DNA of 64,000 bases from the NCBI GenBank assembly GCA_054601695.1, contig BAAHQB010000039.1, forward strand, positions 496,001 to 560,000, in the 5' to 3' direction. This DNA is from Amorphochlora amoebiformis. Taxonomy: Eukaryota; Cercozoa; Chlorarachniophyceae. This document shows, piece by piece, positions 1 to 13,462 of the stretch. The notes beneath the pieces are model-generated. The model was not told the DNA's origin. It saw nothing but the letters and a program-made list of their open reading frames with translations, and searched no databases. How positions within the stretch are numbered: the stretch's first letter is position 1; every line of letters starts with the position of its first letter. The translations under genes and the position numbers were made by a program.

Positions 1-48
<48 letters not shown>

Positions 49-106
49 ATGCAAATGAAAATATATATTATATATTTCTACGTATATATGTATAGATAAA
101 TGTATA

Positions 107-140
<34 letters not shown>

Positions 141-224
141 GAATATTATACCATGATATAGTACCATGATAGACTATCATGATATATCAACTTCATATAT
201 TATATTATATAATGTATGTATATA

Positions 225-275
<51 letters not shown>

Positions 276-518
276 GTATAACTGATATAATATATATATA
301 TATATATGTACATATGTATAAGTAAATATACTGTTTATATATACATGTACATATATATATATATATATATATACATTTAAACATGTGCCAGACACAACAA
401 ATAGCAAATCAATACATAACAATCCACCAGAATACTATACACATATACATGTACACATATTGTATATTATATATATATATATACACATATATATATATAT
501 ATATATCACTATTCTCAG

Positions 519-548
519 GCCCTCTCATTACAACCTCTCAAATCAGCG
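519..548 (+). CDS. Exon-like island (ALSLQPLKSA)
   Basis: A 30-nt open island between TTCTCAG and a GTATTA donor in otherwise pure TA repeat. It is plus strand, upstream of gene A. A second low-confidence island lies at about 380-450. Neither could be tied to gene A by phase. Confidence 0.25.
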
Positions 549-573
549 GTATTAATGTATATATGAACTATTC

Positions 574-604
<31 letters not shown>

Positions 605-610
605 ATGTAC

Positions 611-677
<67 letters not shown>

Positions 678-737
678 GCATGTATATATATATATATAAA
701 TTTATGCATAAAAACTGTATGTATATCCTGTATATTT

Positions 738-792
<55 letters not shown>

Positions 793-975
793 ATATATGT
801 ATGTATATCGTGTGTGTTAATACGCATGTATGCTTTTTTATACTACAATATTTATATATGTATATACACATATGTACATGTATATGAATGCATTATAGGT
901 ATATAGATATAATATGTATTATACTTTTATATACATATATATATATAGATTTATATACATTCACACTGAACATAT

Positions 976-1006
<31 letters not shown>

Positions 1007-1118
1007 GTATATATGTACACACATATATATATGTATATATATACATAATATGTTGAAAAAATGTTACATTTATTTAAAAAAAATAATATGTAGATATCTA
1101 TTGTATATGTACATACAA

Positions 1119-1158
<40 letters not shown>

Positions 1159-1321
1159 CAACAAATATAAATACCACATTACAAATATCACATCAGCAAA
1201 TATGTTACACATGTGCACACACACACACGTGCATGCACACACACACACACATATGCATATGCATGTGTATGCATACGCATGCATTTGTGCACACACATTA
1301 CAAATACATCACATACACCAG

Positions 1322-1367
1322 ACCGCAAGTTCAAGTCGCAGTATTGGCTTCCCCGTCGCCCCTCTCG
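1322..1367 (+). CDS. Possible 5' leader exon of gene A
   Basis: After CCAG at 1318-1321 the frame reads TASSSRSIGFPVAPL and stops at a GTGTTT donor, followed eight bases later by a CCCTAA array. The Ser/Arg-rich composition would suit a transit peptide. The exit phase (1) does not match the phase-0 start of the next certain exon, so either an exon is missing or this is not part of gene A. Confidence 0.3.
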
Positions 1368-1374
1368 GTGTTTC

Positions 1375-2345
1375 AACCCTAACCCTAACCCTAACCCTAA
1401 CCCTAACCCTAACCCTAACCCTAACCCTAACCCTAACCCTCCTCCACAGAGTGGGGCTATAGTGCTGTTAGGGATAACAGCAGATCGTGTTGTTGGGGGT
1501 GTTCGAGTGCTGTTGTGGTGATGTGTTGTGTGCACGTGTGTGTTGAATGCGGGTAAAGAAATGTGTAATGCGTCTTTGTGTGGGAATGCGTCTGTTAGGG
1601 CTAGGGTTAGGGTTAGGGTTAAGGATAGGGTTAGGGTTAGGGTTAGGGCTAGGGTTAGGGTTAGGGTTAAGGATAGGGTTTGGGTTAGGGTTAAGGATGG
1701 AGTTAGGGTTAGGGTTAAGGATAGGGTTCGGGTTAGGGTTAAGGATAGAGTTAGGGTTAGGGTTTAAGGATAGGGTTAGGGTTAGGGTTAAGGATAGAGT
1801 TAGGGTTAGTGTTTAAGGATAGGGTTAGGGTTAAGGTTAAGTTAGCGTTAGGAGTAGGGTTAGGGTTAGGGTTAGTATGCATAGGGCTAGGGTTAGTTTC
1901 ATTAGGTTAGGCTTAGGGTTAGCGTTAGGGTTAGGGTTAGGATCAGATTATTCAGCATGTCTTAGTCCGAGGACCATTGACTCCTACACAGAGTGGGGCT
2001 ATAGTGCTGTTAGGGATACAAGATCGTGATGTTGGGCCTTAGTGTTGATGCGGTGGGGTGTTGTGGGCGTGCGTGTGTGGTATGCGGGTTAGGGTTAGGG
2101 TTAGGGTTAGGGTTAGGGTTAGGGTTAGGGTTATGGTTAGGGTTAGTCAATGGTGCTCGGACTACGACATGCTGAATAATCTGATCCTAACCCTAACCCT
2201 GACCCTAACCCCAACCTAAGCTCTAACCCTAACCTAATCATTTAGCCCTAACCTTAACCATAGACCCCTAATGAAACTAAACATAGCTTTCTCTTTAACC
2301 CTTAACTATGTAACTCGTAACCCTAACATTCAACCTCAAACATGA
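1375..2345. repeat. Interstitial telomeric array with both orientations
   Basis: CCCTAA units at 1375-1438, TTAGGG units (many degenerate, with TTAAGGATAGGG variants) at 1590-1960 and 2086-2155, then CCCTAA again from 2168. Linker modules at 1440-1525 and 1940-2080 (minus orientation) are the same linker found elsewhere in the window. The inversion makes a head-to-head telomeric structure inside the region of gene A's 5' exons. Confidence 0.9.
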
Positions 2346-2548
2346 AGATATTTTCCGAAAAAAAAAAAAATGAAAAATACTGAACAGATAGGTGTACATT
2401 AGGATATGCTAGGCTTACGTACTACGGTTATAACTGCGCTGCTAGCATCGCTCACAAGTTATATTTATTATTGCGGGCTGAGAGAGGATTGGTGTATTAT
2501 TGGAACTTTTGTGAATTATTTTCAAGTTTTTGTTGTAAACTGTTACAG

Positions 2549-2610
2549 GCAAAATCCGGCCTATTGGAGACGATAAGAGGTGAGTCGTTTTTAATAGTAT
2601 GTATGGTATA

Positions 2611-2642
<32 letters not shown>

Positions 2643-2849
2643 ATATTGCGTGTATAAATATGTGTATATTGCGTGTATAAATATGTGTATATTGCGTGTG
2701 TAGATATGTGTATATGTGTGTGTGGTCGTAATGTGTATATATGTATATATGCATATATATATATATATAAATATATATATACAGATGTATTTATATATAT
2801 ATATATATATAAGATGAATTGAAGTCTGTGAATTCCATTTTCTACGCAA

Positions 2850-2914
<65 letters not shown>

Positions 2915-2989
2915 GTATACATATATACATATATACACACACACATATACATATATATATTATGTACATATATATATGGACTATAGAAT

Positions 2990-3030
<41 letters not shown>

Positions 3031-3166
3031 AATCTAAAATGTAGTATATATATATATATATATATTTGTCTATACGTACACATATATATATATTTATATG
3101 TATATAATATGTAATTAATATTGCATAATATGTATTTATATATACATAACATTCAAGCCTATGCGC

Positions 3167-3206
<40 letters not shown>

Positions 3207-3308
3207 CTATATATCATATATTCAAATATATATATATATATATATATATTATGAAACACAAGCTTTTCATAGCTGACAAGGAAGATGTACTTATTAATTT
3301 CATTTATG

Positions 3309-3343
<35 letters not shown>

Positions 3344-3415
3344 GTATGTATATGATATTATCGTTATCTCAGGTCTGGACTCGACCCTGAAGAGATCAAA
3401 AAGGTATTAAGAATA

Positions 3416-3468
<53 letters not shown>

Positions 3469-3703
3469 GTATGTATATACATTGTACACACATGTATATG
3501 TACATACACAGATACATATATCTTATATATAGATATGTATATATTTTATATATAGATATATAAATTATACATATTTAAACATATAGATATATGTATCTGT
3601 GTGTATAAATAATGTAGATATAGATATAGATATATATATATATACATGCATATCTATATATATGATATATGCATCTGTGTAAATACATAATGTATGTACA
3701 ATG

Positions 3704-3745
<42 letters not shown>

Positions 3746-4678
3746 TACATATTTAAACATAGATATATGTATCTGTGTATAAATAATTTAAGTATAGATA
3801 TAGATATATACACACATATCTATATAAACATATATATATACATATATATATATATATATGTTATAGCTCCTCGAAACAAGCATACGAGATGGACAGGTTA
3901 TGAACCCTAACCCTAACCCTAACCCGAACCCTAATTCCAGCTTTGAATGCATTTTTGAATATTCTTTTTTTTTTCCGAATTATAATTTTGTACCTCTGTG
4001 AAAGCAACAGTACTAAGTTCGTTTTAAAAAAAAAAAAAACATTGTTGTTTCAGTATTTTATTAATCTCGAACTATAATTCTGTAATTCTGCGAAAGCAAC
4101 ATTACTAATTCCGAAAAAAAAAAAAAAAACTGTTTTTCAGTATTTTATTAATCCCGATGCAATGCCTCTAGAAGTGTTTAAGGTAAAATTGTTCTAAATA
4201 TGTATTTATTTGGGTGTTATTCATGCTTTAAGGTAAAGTTATATTATATATGTGTATTTATTTGGGTATTTTCATGCTTAAGAGGTTATATACATGTGTA
4301 TTTATTTGGGTATTTTCATGCTTAAAGTTATATATATGTGTATTTATTTGGGTATTTTCATGTTTAAGGTAAAGTTATATATATGTGTATTTATTTGGGT
4401 GTTTTCATGGTTAAGGTTAAGCTATATATATACATATATATATGTGTTTATTTGGGTATTTTCATGGTCAAGGTAAAGTTTTATATATGTGTATTTATTT
4501 GGGTATTTTCATGCTTAAGTTATATATATATATATAGGTGTATTTATTTGGGTGTTTTCATGCCTAAGATAAAGTTATATATATGTGTATTTATTTGGGT
4601 ATTTTCATTTTTAAGGTAAAGTTATATATATATATATATGTGTGTATTTTATTTGGGTAATTCATGCTTAAGGTAAAG

Positions 4679-4714
<36 letters not shown>

Positions 4715-5272
4715 ATTCATTGGGTATTCTCATGCTTAAGAAGTTATATATGTGTATTTATTTGGGTGTTTTCATGCTTAAATATATATGGAAATACGCG
4801 TATATCTATATATATATATATATATATGTACCGATGTATATATCAACACATCTAAATACATATAAATGTACATGTTTACACACACCATAACAACACGTAT
4901 AAATACATCTAAATGTATATGTCAACACATTCTATAACAACACATATAAATACACATAAATGTACATGTTACACTATAAGAAATAAGTACATCTCATATA
5001 CATTATTCACATCTCTGAAATGCATACCACATATAGATGCACACATACTGCAAATATAAGTAAAAAAAAATGTAATACTAAGAATATATTACACCAGGAC
5101 ATAGCACACATGAAAACACCCAAATAAATACACATATATATAACTTTACCATATATATATATATATATGTGTGTGTGTGTACTATGTGCATATATGTAAT
5201 ATAAATGTATGTACATACATATAAAAGACATATCATTAACATATATATGCATTTACATGAACATATACATTA

Positions 5273-5307
<35 letters not shown>

Positions 5308-5544
5308 CATACATATAGTATATATGTATATATGTATGTATTTTATATGCATATATGCATGTGTGTATATATAGGTAAATTATATATATAATATAAAATA
5401 TATATATACATATATTTCTGTATATATGTATATATTCATATTGATATACATCCGTATGTACATATATATGTATATATATCCTCATATTATATATATATAC
5501 GTATATATCATACGTTCAAATATATATATATATATATATATGTA

Positions 5545-5579
<35 letters not shown>

Positions 5580-5720
5580 ACAATACCTTAGGATGACTGT
5601 CGTTTCAAGGATCCTACTACTGGTCATTATATATATATATATATGCATATTTAAAATAATGTATATATATATATATATATATATACGTACGACCATGTAT
5701 ATATATACATATGATGTATC

Positions 5721-5751
<31 letters not shown>

Positions 5752-5817
5752 GTATATATGTATACGTGTGTATGTGTGTGCACATACATATGTATGTATA
5801 TATACACGTATGTGCAC

Positions 5818-5887
<70 letters not shown>

Positions 5888-5920
5888 CATATTATAGACA
5901 TATGATGTAAATATATATAC

Positions 5921-5957
<37 letters not shown>

Positions 5958-5989
5958 AAGAACATGCTAATCTAAAGCCTATCTTATAC

Positions 5990-6028
<39 letters not shown>

Positions 6029-6894
6029 GTATATACACATATATATATATATATATGTAAAGAGCATACTAACATAAAGCCTCTCAGACGTGGTAGGACT
6101 CTCACGCTATGTAAAAGGTATACATATATATATATATAATATCCATATATACATACATGTATATATGCATATATTTAAAAATATTATGCAGAGATACGAG
6201 TATGCATTCCTCAAAAACTTACACTCTCTTTCTCCCTTTCTGAAGATCAATACGGAAAAAAAGAGAGACACACACATACAGGGAGAGAGAAGAAAAAGAG
6301 AGAAAGAGAGAGGGGGAGAGAGTGAGTGAGTGACACACACATCCAGGGAGAGAGAAGAAAAAGAGAGAAAGAGAGATAGGGAGAGAGTGAGTGAGTGACA
6401 CACACATAAGAGAGAGAGGGAGAGAGTTGAGTGAGTGACACACACATCCAGGGAGAGAGAAGAAAAAGAGAGAAAGAGAGATAGGGAGAGAGTGAGTGAG
6501 TGACACACACATACAGGGAGAGAGAAGAAAAAGAGAAAGAAAGAGAGAGAGAGAGAGAGGGAGAGAGTGAGTGAGTGGTAGTCAAACACAGAAAAAGAGA
6601 GAGACACACACATACAGGGAGAGAAAAGAAAAAGAGAGAGAAAGAGAGAGAGGGAGAGAGTGAGTGAGTGACACACACATACAGGGAAAGAGAAGAAAAA
6701 GAGAGAAAGAGAGAGAGGGAGAGAGTGAGTGAGTGGTAGTCAAACACAGAAAAAAGAGAGATAGACGCACACATAGGGAGAGAAAAAAAGAGAGAGAGAG
6801 AGAGGGAGAGAGGGAGAGTAAGAAGAGGAGAGAGAGAGAGAGCTAGCGGTGGACAAATACAGAAGAGAGAGAATAGAGAGACACACACACACAT

Positions 6895-6934
<40 letters not shown>

Positions 6935-6988
6935 AGCGGTGGACAAATACAGAAGAGAGAGAAGAATAGATACACACACACACACAGG

Positions 6989-7031
<43 letters not shown>

Positions 7032-7086
7032 CTAGCGGTGGACAAATACAGAAGAGAGAGAATAGAGAGACACACACACACACAGG

Positions 7087-7127
<41 letters not shown>

Positions 7128-8354
7128 AGCGGTGGACAAACACAGAAGAGAGAGAAAAATAGAGACACACACACACACAGGGAGAGAGAGAGAGAGAGAG
7201 AGTTCGAATGAGAGAGATAGAGTTTGTGGTAGAAGAGAGAGAGAGAGAGACACATACACACACACACAGGGAGAGAAGCGAGGAGAGAGAGAGAGAGAGA
7301 GAGAGAGAGTTAGTAATAGACAAAGAGAGAAGAGAGAGAAAAAGAGACATACATGCACACACAGGGAGAGAAGCGAGGAGAGAGAGAGAGGAGAGAGAGA
7401 GAGAGAGTTAGTAATAGACAAAGAGAGAAGAGAGAGAAAAAGAGACATACATGCACACACAGGGAGAGAAGCGAGGGGAGAGAGAGAGAGAGAGAGAGAG
7501 AGTTAGTAATAGACAAAGACAGAAGAGAGAGAGAAAGTGACATACATGCACACACGCACAGGGAGAGAGCGAAGATATATATATATATATATATATACAT
7601 ATAGTAATAGACAAAGATAGAACAGAGAGAAAAAGAGACACTTTCACGGCGAGAGGGAAGGAGAGAGAGATAGAGAGGGCGAGAAAGAGTTAGTAATCGA
7701 CAAAGACAGTAAAGAGAGCGAAAGGGACATACCTCCACACACACACACACGGAGGGAAAGAGAGAGAGACAGTATATATATATATATATACATATAGTAT
7801 TATATATATATATATCTATATACATATATATATATATATATATTAATATAATATTGTCAGCCCTCGGGATTCTCTTTGACCCGAAGCGATCTAAGGTCTT
7901 AACCCTAACCCTAACCCCAACCCTAGCTAACCCTAACCCAGCTCTAAATCTAACCCTAACCCTAACCCTAACCTTAGTTCTAACCCTAACCGTTGTATGT
8001 ATATGTTTACAAATATGTGTATGTGTACACATGTATATATATATGTATACATATATATATATATATATATTTACATATATATTTAAATATAAATATATAT
8101 ATATATAAATTACATATATATATATAGGTAAACCTACTGGACATCAAAGTAAAGTCTCCTACCGAGATCGTTGCTACATGGACGCAGGTATCTAAATGTA
8201 TATATCTAAATATCTAAACATGTATATCCAAATATCCGAATTATATATCTACATATATAATATGTAGATATGTTGCTACATGAATCCAGGTATCTAAATA
8301 ATATATGTAGGAGTAATATATAAGTAGATTAATGTACACATGCATATATATGTA

Positions 8355-8409
<55 letters not shown>

Positions 8410-8739
8410 TAGTACAATATACAGACATATATCCACATAGATACTTCTCCAATACATACTAGTGTAATATACATGCACAATACATACATATATATATACA
8501 CATATTTCATATATCCATATCTTCAAACCTATATATTCACATATTTATATACAGATATACAGATATATACATGTAGATATCTTACGATATTAGGAAGGAT
8601 ATCTAAAACTTCCCTGGAATCCTTACGTACCGCCGTACACGTCGACCACCACGTGGTTGCTCGAAAAGGGGACGAATTTAATTCAGAGTCAGGTTGTATA
8701 TACATATATACATATGTGGATATATGTAGGTGTAAGAAG

Positions 8740-8790
<51 letters not shown>

Positions 8791-9003
8791 TGTATATGTA
8801 GATATACATATATTATATATATATATATATATGATTATGTATATATGTATATATATGTATGTGTATGTGTACGGGTTCCGATTTTGTTGGAGAGTCAGGT
8901 TATACATAACATACATATATATATATATATATATTATATATATTTATATTATGGTACATATACATATATGCAGTGTTTATGTACTTAAAGGTTACAAATG
9001 TAC

Positions 9004-9094
<91 letters not shown>

Positions 9095-9266
9095 GCACGT
9101 ATATATATATATATATATATGTTATATACTTGTAGTTGTTCCAATTTAAGTCCAGAGTTAGTATACATTTCTGTCTCCCATATCATATATATACCTATAG
9201 GAGCATGAGTGGAGTATCTCAGCTGTAGAAGCTCTCAGGGAAACGTTCACACCACATTCCCGGTAG
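2549..9266 (+). CDS. Gene A: DUF2358 / NTF2-like (SnoaL-fold) protein, 12 exons
   Basis: Spliced exons: 2549-2579, 2814-2854, 3273-3307, 3373-3403, 3867-3896, 4141-4182, 5592-5622, 6088-6117, 7861-7895, 8128-8187, 8594-8692, 9201-9266. They total 531 nt (177 codons including TAG at 9264-9266) and every junction keeps phase. The second half matches the remembered DUF2358 pattern: FKDPTTD, then [20 protein letters not shown] across a 1.7 kb intron, [45 protein letters not shown] and a stop. DUF2358 is a plant and algal family, mostly plastid-predicted, with an NTF2-like cone fold and no established reaction. The true start is not found; candidate leader exons lie at 1322-1367 and 519-548. The 3273-3307 exon is the least certain because its donor lies in TA repeat. 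Family assignment is confident; function is unknown. Confidence 0.85.
3903..3932 (+). repeat. Short CCCTAA tract beside the donor of a gene A exon
   Basis: Starts six bases after the GT of the 3867-3896 exon, whose donor reads GTTATGAACCCTAACC. Confidence 0.9.
4048..4140 (+). repeat. Degraded acceptor-side copy of gene A exon 4141-4182
   Basis: TTTCAGTATTTTATTAATC at about 4068-4086 repeats the acceptor and first codons of the true exon. The surrounding A-rich tract and the 'tgcgaaagcaac' element are also duplicated. The copy has lost its open frame. Confidence 0.75.
4185..4800 (+). repeat. Satellite built from the donor side of gene A exon 4141-4182
   Basis: Ten or more units of about 45-60 bp share 'ttaaggtaaagttatatat' followed by 'gtgtatttatttgggtattttcatgc'. 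The first unit is continuous with the true exon end TTTAAG and its GTAAAA donor, so the array repeats a splice donor. An inverted copy sits at about 5108-5152. Confidence 0.85.
5935..6090 (+). repeat. Acceptor-side copy upstream of gene A exon 6088-6117
   Basis: 'atgtaaagaacatgctaa..aaagcct' at 5953-5985 repeats the sequence leading into the true acceptor (6056-6087). Confidence 0.6.
6250..7775 (+). repeat. GA-rich satellite filling a gene A intron
   Basis: Units of about 65-95 bp combine GA runs, 'gacacacacatacagg', and either 'gagtgagtgagtg' or 'gctagcggtggacaaa'. The last units change to 'gttagtaatagacaaag'. The array lies inside the 6118-7860 intron, which joins VK to ALGILF in phase. 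Its SLSLS frames on the minus strand are not proteins. Confidence 0.9.
7897..7995 (+). repeat. CCCTAA tract immediately after a gene A donor
   Basis: The donor of exon 7861-7895 reads GTCTTAACCCTAACCC, so the telomeric tract starts about five bases inside the intron. Confidence 0.9.
8262..8305 (+). repeat. Donor-side copy of gene A exon 8128-8187
   Basis: 'gttgctacatgaatccaggtat' repeats the exon end 'gttgctacatggacgcaggtat' including the donor, 90 bp downstream of it. Confidence 0.85.
8868..9170 (+). repeat. Two donor-side copies of gene A exon 8594-8692
   Basis: At about 8870-8908 and 9128-9165 the exon end (cgaatttaattcagagtcag plus gttgtata) recurs with substitutions. Both lie inside the intron before the last exon. 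Confidence 0.7.
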
Positions 9267-9410
9267 TACCCGTTAAAGGATACTACCCGGTAGTACCCGT
9301 TGAAGACCCGGTAGTACCCGTTGAAGACCCGGTAGTACCCGTTGAAGACCCGGTAGTACCCGTTGAAGACCACATACCCCGGTAAGTACGTACCCGTTGA
9401 AGACAAGCAA
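9254..9410 (+). repeat. Tandem 22-bp repeat beginning at the gene A stop codon
   Basis: Six to seven units of 'cccggtagtacccgttgaaga'. The gene A stop (TAG, 9264-9266) lies in the first unit. Confidence 0.9.
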
Positions 9411-10070
9411 AGTGCAAATGAGCGATATCGTTTATTACTAGTGATTGAAATTCCAAGTTTATTATAACAAGGCCCAGATAAATAGGTCTATTGGACAGAA
9501 ACTAGAGAAGTCATGACGGTGGTCGTAACTTGAACATCAGGCTACAGTATGATGCAAACACAATCTCACAGTTAGCTTGGTGATGATATATACTGGCTAG
9601 GATTGGATTAGTATAGTTGTAATATCTCGACAAGTTAGTACTCATTGTCATTAGCCTAAAAAGCTGGTATATACTAGTATAAATATTCATCTGAGTGCTC
9701 TAGTGCTAGCGCATATATATATATATACTAGTAGGCGGTTTAGTGTTATGAGTTGTACTCGTGGTACTAGTTGTAGTACAATATACCATCGGACTGTAAC
9801 GCGTCTAGGCGTATTAATCTAGGTAATATTCATTGAATTCTATCGATCCCAAGATCTAGCCAATGTCTAGAATGTAACCGTTACTCAACGGGGTGTCACG
9901 GCACGGCAGTATAAGCGGTCTTATAATTAGCGTATAACTACATGTCGTGCTAGTATTTCGAATTCAGTTTGTTTTCAATGTAAACTGCCATTTCCGGGAA
10001 GATATCCTAAGAATGGATATATAGATATCTAGTGTATGGATATGTGGGTATCTGATATATATATATATAT
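9267..10070. other. Unique intergenic sequence between convergent genes A and B
   Basis: After the gene A stop and its short tandem repeat, about 600 nt are non-repetitive with many stops in all frames. No gene, RNA gene or clear terminator is seen. It probably contains the 3' ends of A and B. Confidence 0.5.
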
Positions 10071-10075
10071 GTATA

Positions 10076-10128
<53 letters not shown>

Positions 10129-10217
10129 GTGTGTAGATAGTAACGTTGGTTTATTTTTCCAGTTTTATAATTGTTTATTATTTTGCACATGTGTGGGGTA
10201 TATTATACTATATAGTC

Positions 10218-10250
<33 letters not shown>

Positions 10251-10334
10251 GCATATATAATATATATATATATATATATATAGTGTATAAATATAATGTA
10301 TATTATACTATATTGCATAAGTATAATGTCCCAG

Positions 10335-10553
10335 TTATATTATGTTACGCGGGATGCTTATATAATACATTAGAAATGTATATAGATATGTGTTATATTT
10401 TGTATGGATATGTGTATGCATATACATGCGTGTGTTTGCGCATGCACATACATACACGTACGTATACATACATATATATATATATATATACGTATGTATA
10501 TATATATATAAATATATAATAACAATAAGAAGAAACAGTACGAGTAACAATGA
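10335..10553 (-). CDS. Candidate last exon of gene B
   Basis: A good acceptor (GGTATTACAG, ending 10554) opens a phase-0 frame SLLLVLFLLIVIIYL, then TA-encoded residues to a stop near 10335. RBBP9 proteins end about 20 residues after the His motif with a hydrophobic helix, so position and character fit. No clean stop or donor separates it from the repeat. Confidence 0.3.
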   Translation of the reverse strand, partial: SLLLVLFLLIVIIYLYIYIHTYIYIYICMYTYVYVCACANTRMYMHTHIHTKYNTYLYTFLMYYISIPRNII

Positions 10554-10681
10554 CTGTAATACCAAGAAAACAGTAATATATATAGAAATATATTTATATA
10601 CATGTATGTATAAAAAACATTGTATACACAAATTCTGCATTATTTTTGCATGTCTGTACATTTCTGTATGTAGATATAATG

Positions 10682-10734
<53 letters not shown>

Positions 10735-10876
10735 GCATATGTTTTAACTACATGTATACATATACATGTATAAACATTTTAATCTACATCTATACATAGT
10801 GTACATATCTGAATACATACAATGTATATACATATATATATATATCATTATATATATATATTACATATATATATAT

Positions 10877-10909
<33 letters not shown>

Positions 10910-10914
10910 GTTAC

Positions 10915-11002
10915 CGTCATAAAGACCCCTCTGTCTTGTAGGATGACTAACTGACCATCCTATATATATATATAAAAATAATATATAATATATATCTACC
11001 TG

Positions 11003-11038
<36 letters not shown>

Positions 11039-11733
11039 ATATAATATATATGTACATATATGTGTATATATATATGTATATATGTTTGATAATATAAGTG
11101 GATATAAATATATTACATACATATATATATCAATTTTATACCTATATATATATGTGTATGTATAATACATACTAGTTTTTTTTACATACATAAATGTAAA
11201 AAAATGTATACATATATGTATGTATTTAGATGCTATACGGGTTAAATATATACATTTATAAACATATATATACAATACATTTAGAAAGGATACATATAAA
11301 TGTATGTATATATGTCGATATACATATATATATATATGTATATTTATATATATATATATATATATGTACAAATATATATATATATATAATATACATATCT
11401 CTATTTACGTAGATACAAACACACACACACACATAAACTAACGAAAGAGGGCATATATACCTATATACCTATATACATTTATATATATATATATATATAT
11501 ATTTAATGTACATGTGATTCATATGATAGATATAACTTATATGATATATATTATATATATATATGTATAGATATATGTATATATATATATATATGTATAT
11601 ATTATATACAAATAATATGTAACATATACCGCTTTCGACGCCACATTACGAGCCTCTTCTATCTTTCCCATAGGGTCATCCAGACTAATATATATATACA
11701 TATATATATACATATATATACATATAAATATAA

Positions 11734-11765
<32 letters not shown>

Positions 11766-11851
11766 ATATATGCATATATATATATACATATATACATATA
11801 TATATATATATATGTATACATGTTATATATATATATATATTTATTTATATT

Positions 11852-11900
<49 letters not shown>

Positions 11901-12506
11901 CCATATTTCGAGCCTCTTCTATCTTTCCCATAGGGTCATCCAGACTATATATATATACACACATATATATATATATATATACATATATGTTGATGTATCT
12001 ATGTATACATGTTATATGCATCTAGTTTTCCTTATATATATATATGCATCTAGTTTTCCTTATATATATATATTTAATACATGCATATATATATATACAT
12101 ATATGATAACCATATTTCAAACATCCTATATCTTTCCCATGGGTCACCCAAAATATATATCATATATATATATATTTCTTGTATATATATACATATGTAT
12201 ATATATATATCATATAATATATATATATATATGTGTATATATATATATATATATCTATATATACCTTCAACCTATGTATATAATATATACTCGGCACACG
12301 AAGATATCAAATATTTATATACATATTTTCTACATATGTACATATACATACATATACATACAGATTTTGTAAATATACCAGAACCTGTGAAATAAGTCTA
12401 TATATATATAGTATATTATATATATATATATATCTATCTATATATATATATATATATACTCGGCACACGAAGATACCATACATCCATATACGTATTCTCT
12501 AAATAT

Positions 12507-12561
<55 letters not shown>

Positions 12562-12749
12562 CATACATCATAGATACAGATTTATATAGATATATCAAAA
12601 CCTAATATATATATATATATGTATATATATTATATGTACATACGTCATACATACAGATGTATATAGATATATCAAAACCTAATATATATATGTATATATA
12701 TTACATGTACATACATCATACATACAGATTTATATAGATATATCAAAAC

Positions 12750-12793
<44 letters not shown>

Positions 12794-12839
12794 CATGTAC
12801 ATACATCATACATACAGATTTATATAGATATATCAAAAC

Positions 12840-12886
<47 letters not shown>

Positions 12887-13420
12887 CATACATCATACAT
12901 ACAGATGTATATAGATATATCAAAACCTAATATATATATATACATATATATATATATATTATATGTACATACATCATACATACAGATGTATATACATATA
13001 TCAAAACCTGTGAAATAAGTCTATAAACTTTGAATTCCTCTTCACGCTCCCCCACCGATACAGCCTTCCGTGTCTCTCTCCTGACAATCAGACCATATTT
13101 GTCTCTCTCCTGACAAACACAACATATATTTCTCTCTCCTGACAAACAGAACACACATATTTCTCTCCTGACAAACAGACTCTCTCCTGAGAATCAGAAC
13201 ATATTTGTCTCTCTCCTGACAAAACAGAACATATATTTCTCTCTCCTGACAAACAGAACACACATATTTCTCTCCTGACAAACAGACTCTCTCCTGAGAA
13301 TCAGAACATATTTGTCACTCTCTCCTGACAAATAAAAGAAGATATATTTCTCTCTCCTGATAAACAGAACACACATATTTCTCTCCTGATATATATTACC
13401 GCATCGTATTCATCCCCTGG

Positions 13421-13462
<42 letters not shown>

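Noticed and set aside
177-1180. Long open frames of alternating Tyr/Ile on both strands, here and throughout
   Set aside because: They are translations of (TA)n microsatellite, open on both strands at once, with no non-repetitive sequence.
1440-1500. Linker as a fragment of large-subunit rRNA (GGGATAACAG core)
   Set aside because: Only about ten bases match the conserved rRNA motif; the neighbouring conserved bases are absent.
1202-1816. [12 protein letters not shown] and RVRVRV frames
   Set aside because: Six-base telomeric repeat read in different frames.
6191-6260. Exon-like island after TATTATGCAG in gene A
   Set aside because: It is open in phase, but joining 6117 directly to 7861 recreates the family sequence YVKALGILF exactly.
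6107-7460. SLSLSL/RERERE frames up to 278 codons
   Set aside because: GA/CT satellite; the intron reading is required to join the DUF2358 exons of gene A in phase.
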